The notes under the pieces were generated by a model, which worked only from the letters and a program-made list of their open reading frames with translations, was not told the origin of the DNA and did not search any database. From the NCBI GenBank assembly GCA_910577665.1, contig CAJTOJ010000002.1, forward strand, positions 208,469-272,468: DNA of 64,000 nucleotides, in the 5' to 3' direction. The position numbers and the translations under genes are program-made. This DNA comes from an uncultured Acetatifactor sp. GTDB lineage: Bacteria; Bacillota; Clostridia; Lachnospirales; Lachnospiraceae. This document shows positions 17,620 to 26,884 of this stretch, in pieces (position 1 is the stretch's first letter; each line of letters starts with the position of its first letter).

Positions 17620-18120
17620 TTACCAGAACCGCAACAGATACTCTACCAGGCATCCCACTGCCATAGGCAGTGCGAAAGGCGCTTCCTGGGGATTCTCCGG
17701 TTCATACCTGCTATACGTCCTTGTAAAAACCAGATTCTTGAGATATGCCCACAATCTCTGATATCTCTTCTTGTAATCCCTTTTCCACAACAAGATTCCC
17801 AATGCCATAATGCCCCCTGCCACAAGAGTATATGCCAGTGTCCACCAATAAGCTGATACCCCTTTGATGATACCTACTGTCCACAGGAACTTTGCATCCC
17901 CTGCCTTGATGGCTCCCATCTTCCACAAGAAAAAACCCGACAAAAAGGCTGCCAGAAAACCCAGCAGAACCTGACTCCAGGTATTTTCTTTTGTTACCAG
18001 CACACAGACAAATGCTGCTATTGCCGCAACTATATTGAATAGATTTCTGATTTTCCTGGTTGTCACGTCCTGTATGACAGCCAGGCCACACAGAACAGCT
18101 AACAATATGTGGCTAACCAT
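17620..18120 (-). CDS. tadV: Prepilin peptidase, A24 family (TadV-like)
   Basis: This 166-residue membrane aspartic peptidase cleaves and processes Flp prepilins. The two catalytic aspartates are D18 (VIQDVTTRKIRN) and D75 (KAGDAKF, the degenerate GxGD motif). About four to five hydrophobic segments are present. The start at 18120 overlaps the end of the PP2C gene by eight bases. A second, different A24 peptidase lies at 20599-21213 in the same operon. Confidence 0.88.
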   Translation of the reverse strand: MVSHILLAVLCGLAVIQDVTTRKIRNLFNIVAAIAAFVCVLVTKENTWSQVLLGFLAAFLSGFFLWKMGAIKAGDAKFLWTVGIIKGVSAYWWTLAYTLVAGGIMALGILLWKRDYKKRYQRLWAYLKNLVFTRTYSRYEPENPQEAPFALPMAVGCLVEYLLRFW

Positions 18121-18919
18121 ACCTGCCCATCCCTTTCTTCCCTCCGTTGACTGCCAGCACTGCTGTAAAGTTATCATCTGCCCTGGTCTTCTTAATTCTG
18201 TCTGCCTCCTGGTTCAGTATCCTCTGGGCAGGGCATATTCCAACAGGCATTCCCCATAGGGTTACCCTTCCCAATGAATCCTTCCCCGCTTCCAAGTCTG
18301 TCATATAGCGGTAAAAGCCATCACTGCACAGCAGAAAACAGTCCCGCTCTGCCATCTGCAGCATCTGGGTATCTATCCTACAGATTTCCAGGGTTCCCAG
18401 AGCGTTGACCAAGGCTCCCTTTTTCTGCTTATATCCACTGTCCTCCAGGGGATTCCTCCCGGCTGCCTTCTCCTGTTGTTCCCAGGTATGGTCCTGAGTC
18501 AACTGCGTCCATTCCCCATACCTTCCCAGATAGATCCTGCTGTCTCCCAGGTGTTTGATCAGTACCTGTTTTCTGACAGCCATAAGCACAGAGCATGTTG
18601 TGCCTGTAGAAATATGGCATTGTCTGGCCTGCCGGAAAATCTCCCTGTTGCAGGCGAGAATGCACTGATCCAGGCTCCGTGAGAGATGGACATAAACAGG
18701 TTCCTTTGACAGCAGTTTCGGCAGTTCTGATTCCCACCACTGCTGCATTCTTTTTACCACGAATGCACTGGCCATGCTTCCATCCCCGGTTCCCCCCATC
18801 CCATCTGCCACCACACACAGGAGGATATCCCCTTTTCCTGTCTGTTCTTCCATTACCAGGTAACGGTCTTGGTTGTCCTTGCGCACATTACCTCTGTCCG
18901 TTATGTATCCAATATCCAT
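18113..18919 (-). CDS. PP2C-family Ser/Thr protein phosphatase
   Basis: This 268-residue soluble phosphatase has the PP2C metal-binding motifs NQDRYLV (about 17), VADGMGGTGDG (about 38), HLGDSRIYLG and LLCSDGFYRYM, plus ADDNFTAVLAV near the end. It should reverse Ser/Thr phosphorylation; the transmembrane kinase at 10386 and the FHA protein at 19101 in the same operon are the obvious partners. It begins 43 bases after a small doubtful frame and overlaps tadV. Confidence 0.9.
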   Translation of the reverse strand: MDIGYITDRGNVRKDNQDRYLVMEEQTGKGDILLCVVADGMGGTGDGSMASAFVVKRMQQWWESELPKLLSKEPVYVHLSRSLDQCILACNREIFRQARQCHISTGTTCSVLMAVRKQVLIKHLGDSRIYLGRYGEWTQLTQDHTWEQQEKAAGRNPLEDSGYKQKKGALVNALGTLEICRIDTQMLQMAERDCFLLCSDGFYRYMTDLEAGKDSLGRVTLWGMPVGICPAQRILNQEADRIKKTRADDNFTAVLAVNGGKKGMGRYG

Positions 18920-18961
18920 GCCTGTCCCGTTTTCTGTCCTTGTTGCATCTTTCTCATTATG

Positions 18962-19104
18962 TCAGCTACAGATTCCTCCCTCTATACGGATCCTCTGTTC
19001 TCCCTGTCTATGTTTATATCGCGATAGTCCTATTCCAAAATGCCTTCTGCCTGATATCAACGGTTCATCCGTACATGGCGTTCCTGTACTCATCCTTTCT
19101 TTAC
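18962..19104 (-). CDS. Possible small basic peptide
   Basis: A 47-codon frame starts with an ATG that overlaps the FHA gene stop as ATGA, with GGAGG about 11 bases upstream. The product (MSRKERMSTGTPCTDEPLIS, then arginine-rich) has no recognised domain. The coupling argues for it, but the composition is unremarkable and it may be chance within the 182-base gap. Confidence 0.3.
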
Positions 19105-20549
19105 GGCTCATTTTGTATCGTAGCCTCCGTATCGCTATAAAAGGTAAACTCCTCATTACTGAGCATTAGCTGATCCCCATCAGCTAACGCTTCCATTACC
19201 TGGGGTTCCAATTGCCTGCCATTCAGAAGCGTCTTATTTTTCGAATTCTCATCTCGTATGTAATACCCATCCTCCTGCTGCAGGATCGTAGCATGACACC
19301 TGGACACAGTAGGATTCGCCACAATATAGTTCGCACTGGCTTTCCCGATGCTGAAAGGAAATTGTTCCATAGGAATGTAAATTCCCTTGTGTACCAGATA
19401 AGGTTGTTTCTGTAGCATGACCGTCCCCTGCTCTTCCTCATCCGGCATCACATACACTGTCTCCGCCCATCCGTTCTCCTCTGGCTGGTCTTCACGGTTT
19501 TCACCCCCTGTTGCTTCCCCTTCTGTCTGTATCGGTTCCAGATCCTTTTCTTCCCCTTTTCCCTTTTTCCCCTTTTTTCCAAAATCAAACAGACCGGTAT
19601 GTTTCTGTGTATCAGTTTCTTTCTGGAGAGCCTTTTCCGGAAAGCCTCCGCTTTCTGTTTCCTGTCCGCCTCCTGGTATCTTGACCTTCCATCCTCCGGA
19701 ACCAGACTGGACTACTTCTTTCTCCCCCTGGAAAAGCTTTTTCCAGATACCTCCTGCTTTCGCTTTATTCTCTTCGCCTTCGCCTTTTTCTACAGCAGAT
19801 TTTCCGTTCCTGGCAGTCTCCTCCTTTTTGCTGCTTATTTCTGCAACTCCCTTTCCAGGCCTTTTTTCCGCCTGTCGTTTTCCAGTATCCCCATCCTGTC
19901 TCTTCGGTTCCTCTATTCCTGCGCCAGCAGGGAAATCAGCCTTCTGTGCTTCTTCCTTTATCCCTGCACGGCCTGCCGTCCCAGCCCCTCCTTCCTCCTG
20001 GTCTTCCAGGCATCTTTGAAAATCCCGCAGATTAAAATCAGCCTGGATTAAGTATCTCATCAGCCTGTCATAAAAAGGATCTGGTTCTCCTATAGACAGC
20101 AGTGACAGAATCTTCTGGAAAAATTCCCTCCATACCTTGTCCATCTCCGGATTCCGCATACATCCAAAGGGCAGGTAGGGCAAAAAGGGATTCATCGTGG
20201 CATCCACATAGAGATACTCCAGGTCGTACACACACTGGTCTGCATTGAGGAAATATTCCTTCATATCCAGAAAAGCACTCACAAGTCTTACATAGATCAG
20301 CTTCGCTTCACGGGAGCCTATCTTCTTCTGCCGCGCCAGTTCCATGACACGGTAACGCTCCCCGACCTGAAAATTGAGTACTGTCTTACCGTCAATGGTT
20401 CTGCTTTTCAATGGGAGGATTCCTGCTATGGTGTTGTACTCTAACATTTTCAGAAGATATCTGTTGATGTCTTCTTCTGCCCCCTGCCTGACCACCAGAA
20501 ATTGCTCTGCTCCTCTTGTCTCCCTTGCTATTTCATACATTTGCTGCAT
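19101..20549 (-). CDS. FHA-domain protein with DUF6382-like N-terminus
   Basis: This protein of about 482 residues has an N-terminal domain (1-180, MQQMYEIARETRGAEQFLVV onward) resembling DUF6382. A long charged, Lys/Glu-rich linker (about 190-370) follows, and then a C-terminal FHA domain (about 388-465). FHA phosphothreonine-binding residues are visible in FSIGKASANY, SRCHATI and SKNKTLLNGR. It should bind phosphorylated partners in the cytoplasm, linking the kinase and PP2C to the Tad machine. The start at 20549 is preferred over 20555 because GGGAGG is then seven bases away. DUF6382-FHA proteins next to Tad genes are common in clostridia. Confidence 0.87.
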   Translation of the reverse strand: MQQMYEIARETRGAEQFLVVRQGAEEDINRYLLKMLEYNTIAGILPLKSRTIDGKTVLNFQVGERYRVMELARQKKIGSREAKLIYVRLVSAFLDMKEYFLNADQCVYDLEYLYVDATMNPFLPYLPFGCMRNPEMDKVWREFFQKILSLLSIGEPDPFYDRLMRYLIQADFNLRDFQRCLEDQEEGGAGTAGRAGIKEEAQKADFPAGAGIEEPKRQDGDTGKRQAEKRPGKGVAEISSKKEETARNGKSAVEKGEGEENKAKAGGIWKKLFQGEKEVVQSGSGGWKVKIPGGGQETESGGFPEKALQKETDTQKHTGLFDFGKKGKKGKGEEKDLEPIQTEGEATGGENREDQPEENGWAETVYVMPDEEEQGTVMLQKQPYLVHKGIYIPMEQFPFSIGKASANYIVANPTVSRCHATILQQEDGYYIRDENSKNKTLLNGRQLEPQVMEALADGDQLMLSNEEFTFYSDTEATIQNEP

Positions 20550-20598
20550 TTCCATACCTCCCTGCCCTGTCCGGACATATTTTCCTTCACTTTCTCCC

Positions 20599-21213
20599 TT
20601 ACAGTAGCACGCCTGTCAAAAGGAAGGGCGCCAACGGATATTCTGTCTTCATATCTGCCCTATGCCTTATCATCTGCACCATGCTATACACAGCAGCTAC
20701 CAGCAGCCCTCTGAATAAAAGATAGATGATATTGGGGATTCCTTTTAAAAAGGCGCATACACATAACATCTTCACATCTCCCCATCCCAGCTGATCCTTC
20801 TTTGCCAGATGTACCACGCCACAGAACAGCAGCATACTGACAGCTGCCAGACAACCGCTGATCAGTTCCTGCCAATTTCCCAGAAATACCCTGTATCCTA
20901 TGAAGGCCACGCCATATACCACATGAAGCAGATCCGGAAACTGTCTGTGCCTGCAATCCACAACGCTCAATGGCAGCAGATATCCCACCAACAGGATCTG
21001 CTGCCCCAGCAGATATCCCCATTCCTCCATCAGCCACAGGAGATAGGGGCCTGCCACCAGCATCCCACCTGTCACAATCCAGAAAGGTGCCTGTCGCCAC
21101 ACTTTACGCTCCCGGAATGTCTCCAGGGATTCCACTCTCTGTGCAAGCAACAATAAGGCCACATCCGCCAGTCCGATTCCAGTTCCCACTGCCGCTACTA
21201 TCAAATACTGCAT
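20599..21213 (-). CDS. Second prepilin peptidase, A24 family
   Basis: This is a 204-residue polytopic membrane protein. Catalytic aspartates are D86 (SVVDCRHRQFPD) and D146 (LGWGDVKML, canonical GxGDxK). It is only distantly similar to the TadV-like peptidase of the same operon, so this is not a recent duplication. It may process a different class of prepilin (Flp versus TadE-type pseudopilins), which is inference. Confidence 0.87.
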   Translation of the reverse strand: MQYLIVAAVGTGIGLADVALLLLAQRVESLETFRERKVWRQAPFWIVTGGMLVAGPYLLWLMEEWGYLLGQQILLVGYLLPLSVVDCRHRQFPDLLHVVYGVAFIGYRVFLGNWQELISGCLAAVSMLLFCGVVHLAKKDQLGWGDVKMLCVCAFLKGIPNIIYLLFRGLLVAAVYSMVQMIRHRADMKTEYPLAPFLLTGVLL

Positions 21214-21232
21214 CCTGTCCCCATTCCCGGCT

Positions 21233-21958
21233 CTATTTCTGCCTGATTCCTGCCGTCTTACCCCCTATCCAGGGATGTACTACCACAACCTGCCTCATGT
21301 CAATCCCATCCGTAAACAGGGAAAACATACCCGACCTGTAACGATAGGTGGCAATCAATACAATATCCTGTGTACTGTCATCCATACAGACCTGATACTG
21401 GATATTCCCATCCAACAGATTCCGGTTGACTTTCATTTCTGTCAGATACTCCTCCACCGTACCTTCCACGATCATGGTGATACCCATTTCTGCACCTGTT
21501 GTCAGAAGATAGGACACCACATCTTTCCCGGTGATACCCTTCAAGGCGGTTATCATGGTGCTTACCTGGCCTTTTAATTCCTGGCCTTTTCCCAGTATGG
21601 AGGATACCTTGTCAAAAGAAAAATCCTGGAACAGGCTTGCAATATCCCCTGTCATCTCTTGAAAAGTATGTACCACCGGCTGTACCGTAGCCACATTGTC
21701 ATCTATATGGTTGGTGTTCACCGTCTCTATTCCAACCGCCACATCCAGGGCATATCCATACTGGGCCAATGTCCTTCCTGCATTGTTCAGCCCCTGTTGG
21801 ATAACAAGTTGCAGATACGAAATATTCAGGAACTGGATAATACATAAAATGACCAGCATAAAGACAGGCAGTACCATCACTGCCTCTACCGTGATCGCTC
21901 CTTTTTTGTTGCCGCTTTCTTTTTCTGTCCCGTTTCCCATGTCTCCCTTTTTCGCCAA
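21233..21958 (-). CDS. tadE: TadE-like pseudopilin (second copy)
   Basis: This 241-residue protein has a prepilin-type N-terminus (KKGAITVEAVMVLPVFMLVI): a positively charged leader, Gly, then Glu at +5 and a hydrophobic helix. The rest is an extracytoplasmic domain. The start codon is TTG behind GGAGGTGGAG. It is probably processed by one of the A24 peptidases and joins the pilus base or tip as a minor pilin. Confidence 0.82.
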   Translation of the reverse strand: MAKKGDMGNGTEKESGNKKGAITVEAVMVLPVFMLVILCIIQFLNISYLQLVIQQGLNNAGRTLAQYGYALDVAVGIETVNTNHIDDNVATVQPVVHTFQEMTGDIASLFQDFSFDKVSSILGKGQELKGQVSTMITALKGITGKDVVSYLLTTGAEMGITMIVEGTVEEYLTEMKVNRNLLDGNIQYQVCMDDSTQDIVLIATYRYRSGMFSLFTDGIDMRQVVVVHPWIGGKTAGIRQK

Positions 21959-21982
21959 GCTCCACCTCCATGCCTTATCCTG

Positions 21983-24880
21983 TCAGTAAGATAGTGCGCT
22001 ATATACTTTAAATGACATTTTTCCCTGCCTCTTCACACCTTCCGGCAAGATGATGTCTGTCAGAAACAGATAACGAATCTCACACTGCATATCTGCCCAG
22101 ACTGCCACAGCACTGTCTTCCATCCGAAACCCCGTATTGCCTCCCTGGATCATGTTGGCCTGGATCAAGGATTGTATACGTTCCACCTTCTTCTGCTGGT
22201 TCATCATAAGCAGCAGGATCCGAAGATAATCCTCATAATCCATTTTCACCCCTGTAGAGCTTCCTGTATTTACCACCTGTCCGACCGGTATCTTTCCCTT
22301 GATACTCTCCTTGATCTCATTTGACAATCTGTTTGCCTGGACCTTCAAGGTGTCTTCTGCCATGTCAAATGCCTTGTCCATGGACTCGTTCACTACCTTC
22401 ACTGCATAATCCCTTGTATCTGCCAGAAGAGAATCCCCCCAGCCGTCCAGGCGGTTCCTTACATTCCCCAGTGCCGTATCAAACTGGTGATTCATATTCG
22501 TCATCATATCATTGCACACGGCATTGTTACCGCTGTTGGAGACGATCTCCCCTGTCAGGTCATCCATCATACTGCCAGCCTTGGAAACAGCAAGTCCCAG
22601 CATCTGCGTTTTCGTCCCGGAAGCTCCCTGGTAAATGTCATAGATTGCCTCATTTGCCGTATCCTGCATGCGGGTATGCAGATGACTCAAGGTATCCCCT
22701 GCTTCTTCTATTACTTTGTCTTTTATGATGTCCACACATCTCTCCACAGCGCCTTCCACACTGAGCTGCCAGTCACGTCCTGTCTTAAAAAGCGCTACCT
22801 CTTTCCCTTCCTTCAGTGCCACCACATCCAGGGCAGACTCCGCTGTGGCCCATCCCACCAGAAGTACAATTGTCACCAGCGGCGCGAAAGGTCCGGAAAT
22901 AGCCGTTGCGATTGTAGTCGCCTGGTGAACCTTAGCCGTATCGGTAAAAATAGCCGCAGTGTTGAAAATAAGACGTATGCCCAGAATCTCCGCATCCACC
23001 CCCAGCATATTGAGTCCGGAATCCGTTCCACCGATCAAGATGTATTCCACCCCGGCTACAGTGGCTGTTTGCCCTGCATCGTACCGCCTCTTCTGTAATT
23101 CCGTGAAATTCGGCGGATTTTTCTCATTTTCCCTGGCCATCACCACATTGGAAAACATGGACATGACATACTCATTTACATAAAGATTATCCCGCACTCC
23201 TTCCAGCATTCCTTCCAATGCAGAGACCAGGGATAAACCTGCATTCAGAATATTTTCCGTTTCTTCCGTATCAATATCCTTTGTCAAGCCAAAGCTCTGT
23301 CCGCCTCCCCCGTTCCCTGCATGTGTATATGCCACCGCCAGGTCCTCCTTGACCAGATCCTTCGGTTTTATGCCATCTGCTTCTTTCTGGTCGGTTTCGG
23401 GATCCTTGCTTACTTTCTGCTCCCCATTCACTACATCCACTTCCATCTTATGACATTTATAGAAATAGCTGGTCTCGCTCATCAGTGCCTGTAAGTCCCC
23501 CTGGGCTTGTACAAAGTACATACATGCTGTCTCACCTGCCCAATTTCCTCCCGGCCCTGCATCCAGGGCTGCCTTCAGCGTAATAGGTGTCTCTCTCTTC
23601 AACCGATGGGTAATGATCCCATAGACAGCTGCCTCAAAGGCGCTCCAGTCGCTTCCTTGTCCCAGCACTACCAGGTCATTTGTAAACTGCCTGGAGCTAA
23701 GGATCAGATCCATGTTCTTGAGAAGTTCCCCGCAATTGCTCTTGGCCAATGCTATCTCCGGCTCGTATACCGTTCTGTACTGCTGGCTGTCCGGATGACT
23801 GTCCAGCTGTGCCTGTAGTTCCAGAATATAGGAATGGTATTCCTCGCTCACTGCTTCCACCCGGTCCCGCAGCTCATTGGCTTCCTTGTACAATTTTCCG
23901 GCATTCACAAACAAGGGATCCAGGCTGTCTAAAAATTCCTCTGCTGCCTCTTCATATGCTTCCTTCTGCCGAACTGCCAGATCCTCAAAAGATTCTGCCT
24001 CAGTCTCTCCCTCCTGGTTCTCCTCCTCTTTTAGCATATATCCACCAATTTCCTCCAGTTTGTCATCAAAGGATTTGCCGAACAACAGATACAGATCTGC
24101 TGCATTTGCCGTATTATAATTTCCCTGTGCATCCTTTTCCCCTGTCATAAGATAACTTCCACTTTCCCCACTGCCTTGAACCATCTCTTTCCGAAAGCTC
24201 TGGGATATACAGGGATTGTTGCAGAACGCAATCATTTTCTCGTTAAAGGCATTGATATCTTCCATCAGCTGTTCACAGCGTTTGAACATCTCCTTTTTGC
24301 CATTGGTAATCTTGATCCGGTCTCTGGTAGCTGCCAGCCTGTCCTTGATCCCCACAATCTCTCCCAGCTTTTCCAGGAAGCCATCCACTTCCGTCAGCAT
24401 CTCTATAGGTGCCCGGTATTTCATATACTCCACAATCTGGTCTTCCACATAGTCCGTACTGGCCAGGGTCACACTGCTCCCGGCAGTGACCTGTACATCA
24501 AAATCATAATCATTGAAATAATCCACATTACTGTCGTCCTGCCATGTTCCATTTATCAGCCAGTTGGTCAGACCCGTTGCATATCCACTGTAATCTATAT
24601 CCGCAACCTGCAATGTATGGGAGACATATTCCTCCAGGATACCTGCGATCTGTTCCCTGTTGATACTGGAAGAATCCACCGCAAATAATCCATATAAGTC
24701 ATACAGCATCTGGTTATAATAGCTTAGAACGGATTCACTGGCGCTGTCCAGGGCAGATTCAGCCAGCGCCCTGGCCATACGGTACCTGCCTCCATCCACC
24801 AACACCCCTGCCAACATATAGGTAGCCAGAAATATCATGATCAGAAAAACACTGATGGCTCCTTTTGTACGTCTCTTCAT
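21983..24880 (-). CDS. DUF5702 protein, TadG-like
   Basis: This large protein of about 965 residues starts MKRRTKGAISVFLIMIFLAT. It has a prepilin-like leader and helix, but +5 after the Gly is Phe instead of Glu. The helix is followed by LVDGGRYRMARALAESALDS and a long, largely helical extracytoplasmic region. A short hydrophobic stretch (IAGPFAPLVTIVLLVGWATA-like, about residue 700) is also present. DUF5702 proteins occupy the TadG position in clostridial Tad loci. The frame is open to 24979; the starts at 24880 or 24898 best fit the leader. Its exact role is unknown. Confidence 0.82.
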   Translation of the reverse strand: MKRRTKGAISVFLIMIFLATYMLAGVLVDGGRYRMARALAESALDSASESVLSYYNQMLYDLYGLFAVDSSSINREQIAGILEEYVSHTLQVADIDYSGYATGLTNWLINGTWQDDSNVDYFNDYDFDVQVTAGSSVTLASTDYVEDQIVEYMKYRAPIEMLTEVDGFLEKLGEIVGIKDRLAATRDRIKITNGKKEMFKRCEQLMEDINAFNEKMIAFCNNPCISQSFRKEMVQGSGESGSYLMTGEKDAQGNYNTANAADLYLLFGKSFDDKLEEIGGYMLKEEENQEGETEAESFEDLAVRQKEAYEEAAEEFLDSLDPLFVNAGKLYKEANELRDRVEAVSEEYHSYILELQAQLDSHPDSQQYRTVYEPEIALAKSNCGELLKNMDLILSSRQFTNDLVVLGQGSDWSAFEAAVYGIITHRLKRETPITLKAALDAGPGGNWAGETACMYFVQAQGDLQALMSETSYFYKCHKMEVDVVNGEQKVSKDPETDQKEADGIKPKDLVKEDLAVAYTHAGNGGGGQSFGLTKDIDTEETENILNAGLSLVSALEGMLEGVRDNLYVNEYVMSMFSNVVMARENEKNPPNFTELQKRRYDAGQTATVAGVEYILIGGTDSGLNMLGVDAEILGIRLIFNTAAIFTDTAKVHQATTIATAISGPFAPLVTIVLLVGWATAESALDVVALKEGKEVALFKTGRDWQLSVEGAVERCVDIIKDKVIEEAGDTLSHLHTRMQDTANEAIYDIYQGASGTKTQMLGLAVSKAGSMMDDLTGEIVSNSGNNAVCNDMMTNMNHQFDTALGNVRNRLDGWGDSLLADTRDYAVKVVNESMDKAFDMAEDTLKVQANRLSNEIKESIKGKIPVGQVVNTGSSTGVKMDYEDYLRILLLMMNQQKKVERIQSLIQANMIQGGNTGFRMEDSAVAVWADMQCEIRYLFLTDIILPEGVKRQGKMSFKVYSALSY

Positions 24881-25022
24881 ATGAAATACTCTACCCATCC
24901 TGCCACTTCCCATTTCCTGTCTGTTACATTTCGCCAAGCGTTTTTGCCTAAATAGTCCCAACAAAGCCCAATCTTCCATACTCTTGTTACTTTTCGCATC
25001 CTTGCCGCCCAGAATAACATGC

Positions 25023-25631
25023 TCATCTCTTAAATTCCCCCTTCAGGAAATCGTAAAGAAGGGAAATATTTCTCATGAATTCCGTGGGCTCCTGCTGGAC
25101 TCCCTTTGCAGAAATCCTATATTTGTCCGGAGAGGTGATTCCCAGCTTGTCATAGAGAAAACCAAGGGGATTCTCGTTCTGTCGTGTGACAGTGACCACA
25201 ATATAATTCTGCAGGATACCTTGCTGCCGTTTCACCTCCACTCCGGCAACCTCCGTGTCCTCCCCCAGAAGATTCGGCGTTTTCTGCATGACCCTTGCCG
25301 CATAGGTTTTGATATGCTGAAGTTTCTTCCGAACCACACTGCTGCCATTTAGCAGTTCCACCAGACCCTGGTAAGGATTATGTTCCAGAAAGTTGCTGTC
25401 CGTAATCCAGTTTTCTGCTGTATCTGCATCCTGCAAAATGAGCGGATGATCCCCCGACAGTTCCTGCCAGTGTATCCCCATCCGGGCGGCCACCCTCATT
25501 GCTTCCGCAGAGGTCACTGCATTCTGATAATGCACAATACACATCCTTATCAGAAGCATCAGGACAAACAGAATAACCGGCATGACGAGAACTGCCTCTG
25601 CCGTCAAAGAACCTTTCCTGGTATGTTTCAT
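25023..25631 (-). CDS. tadE: TadE-like pseudopilin (first copy)
   Basis: This 202-residue protein starts MKHTRKGSLTAEAVLVMPVI, with a prepilin cleavage site after Gly7, Glu at +5 and a single hydrophobic helix. The C-terminal 160 residues are extracytoplasmic. It follows the Flp pilin gene beyond a terminator-like hairpin, so it is probably made at lower level than the pilin. Confidence 0.83.
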   Translation of the reverse strand: MKHTRKGSLTAEAVLVMPVILFVLMLLIRMCIVHYQNAVTSAEAMRVAARMGIHWQELSGDHPLILQDADTAENWITDSNFLEHNPYQGLVELLNGSSVVRKKLQHIKTYAARVMQKTPNLLGEDTEVAGVEVKRQQGILQNYIVVTVTRQNENPLGFLYDKLGITSPDKYRISAKGVQQEPTEFMRNISLLYDFLKGEFKR

Positions 25632-25666
25632 GTCATGTACCCCGTAACTGCTCATTGCCAAGTTTC

Positions 25667-25698
25667 AAAAAGGGGCATCCTTTATCATGGTGCCCCTT
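25667..25698 (-). terminator. Terminator or attenuator after the Flp pilin gene
   Basis: The 8-base stem AAGGGGCA/TGCCCCTT with a 13-base loop is followed by TTTTT on the minus strand, 24 bases past the pilin stop. Inside the operon it would lower transcription of the downstream minor-pilin and assembly genes relative to the major pilin. Confidence 0.75.
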
Positions 25699-25721
25699 AA
25701 GGTTTTTCATGGCCGGCCTGC

Positions 25722-25907
25722 TTACGATGCAGGCGTAACACTTGTGCCTGCCTTTGTTTCATCACCAAATACAGAAGCTATGGCATCTTGCACAAAACCA
25801 ATAATTGCATTCCTAAAAATCAATGCTATACAAACCAGTACTGCAACAATAAGTATGATCTCCACTGTATGCACACCATCTTCCTCTGCCCAAAACTCCT
25901 TCCACAT
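25722..25907 (-). CDS. flp: Flp-type IVb major pilin
   Basis: This is a 61-residue pilin precursor. The short leader MWKEFWAEEDG ends with Gly11. Glu is at +5 (VHTVE), followed by the hydrophobic helix IILIVAVLVCIALIF, the standard Flp arrangement. The leader is unusually acidic and aromatic, as in clostridial Flp1. After cleavage the helix would pack into the Tad pilus fibre. The hairpin after the gene supports higher expression than its neighbours. Confidence 0.88.
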   Translation of the reverse strand: MWKEFWAEEDGVHTVEIILIVAVLVCIALIFRNAIIGFVQDAIASVFGDETKAGTSVTPAS

Positions 25908-25926
25908 ATCCGGCTTCCTCCTTTCC

Positions 25927-26805
25927 CTAAAATTGCATGCCCTGTACAGCCGGGGCTATTACCAGCAGTATCACTGCAAAGAGCATCAGCATCATGGGGA
26001 ACAACATTTTGGTGGACGCTTCCTCCGTCACCCTTAAGGCAGTTGCCTTTCTGGCCGTCCATAGTTCCTCCCCGATTCCCTTTAAGGCGACAGACATATC
26101 CGAGCCGCTCCGGTAAATATTCTGCAAAATGATGGAAATCAGTCTCCTCATTTCCGGCATGTTACATTTGGCTCCCAGGTAGTCAAACGCTGCGTCCACA
26201 GGTTCACCTGCGTCAATCAATTTCATGACATGTGCCAGTTCCTGATATAAAAGCCTTTCACTGTGCATCTCCCTGGTAATCATGGCCAGGGCACCCTGGG
26301 TATTCAGCCCGGCCCCGGTCAATATGACGATCTTATTGACCAGTTCCGGCATGTCCATGGCTATGGCAACATGTCTTTCCTGCACCGTGTTCTGCAGGCC
26401 CTGCCAGGTAAAATAGACCAGAATCCCACTAAGTCCTATCCCGATCACCAGTCCCATAACCGGGTCATCTGCCGCCAGGCTCACCATCCCCCCAAGCCCC
26501 AAAGCCACCATGGCATATGTGGCAGCCTTGGCCCAGTATACCCTCATATAGAATTCCACATATTCCGGGTCTTGTAGTTCTTTCAAAAGCTTCCTGTTCT
26601 TCCTGTCAAAGGAAGTATTATACTGATACTTCAAAAAGGCCATCACAGCAAACCCCACTGGCATCAAATCCTTTAGAGGAAAGTCTTTCTTGTCCAGAGG
26701 AACAAGATACTCCTGGAACCTCTTTTTTCCCTTTTCGTAAAATACTGCGAACACAAGAAGAACCACCACCATAAAGACTGCTGATCCCACGCTGATCTCT
26801 GCCAT
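25927..26805 (-). CDS. tadC: Tad pilus inner-membrane platform protein TadC
   Basis: This 292-residue membrane protein of the T2SF/GspF family has a C-terminal T2SF domain (MDMPELVNKIVILTGAGLNT onward) between hydrophobic segments. The start at 26805 (MAEISVGSAVFMV) follows GGGAGG by seven bases. It pairs with TadB to form the platform over the TadA ATPase. Confidence 0.87.
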   Translation of the reverse strand: MAEISVGSAVFMVVVLLVFAVFYEKGKKRFQEYLVPLDKKDFPLKDLMPVGFAVMAFLKYQYNTSFDRKNRKLLKELQDPEYVEFYMRVYWAKAATYAMVALGLGGMVSLAADDPVMGLVIGIGLSGILVYFTWQGLQNTVQERHVAIAMDMPELVNKIVILTGAGLNTQGALAMITREMHSERLLYQELAHVMKLIDAGEPVDAAFDYLGAKCNMPEMRRLISIILQNIYRSGSDMSVALKGIGEELWTARKATALRVTEEASTKMLFPMMLMLFAVILLVIAPAVQGMQF

Positions 26806-26884
26806 TTTTACACCTCCCGGCGCACTTTGGCGCACATACCAATCAATATTTGAAAGGAACTTTCAAGTTTATCCCCAATTAAGA

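Noticed and set aside
24899..25022. Small frame between tadE and the DUF5702 gene starting MLFWAARMRKVTRVW
   Set aside because: It overlaps the next gene out of frame, lacks a recognisable domain and a good ribosome site.
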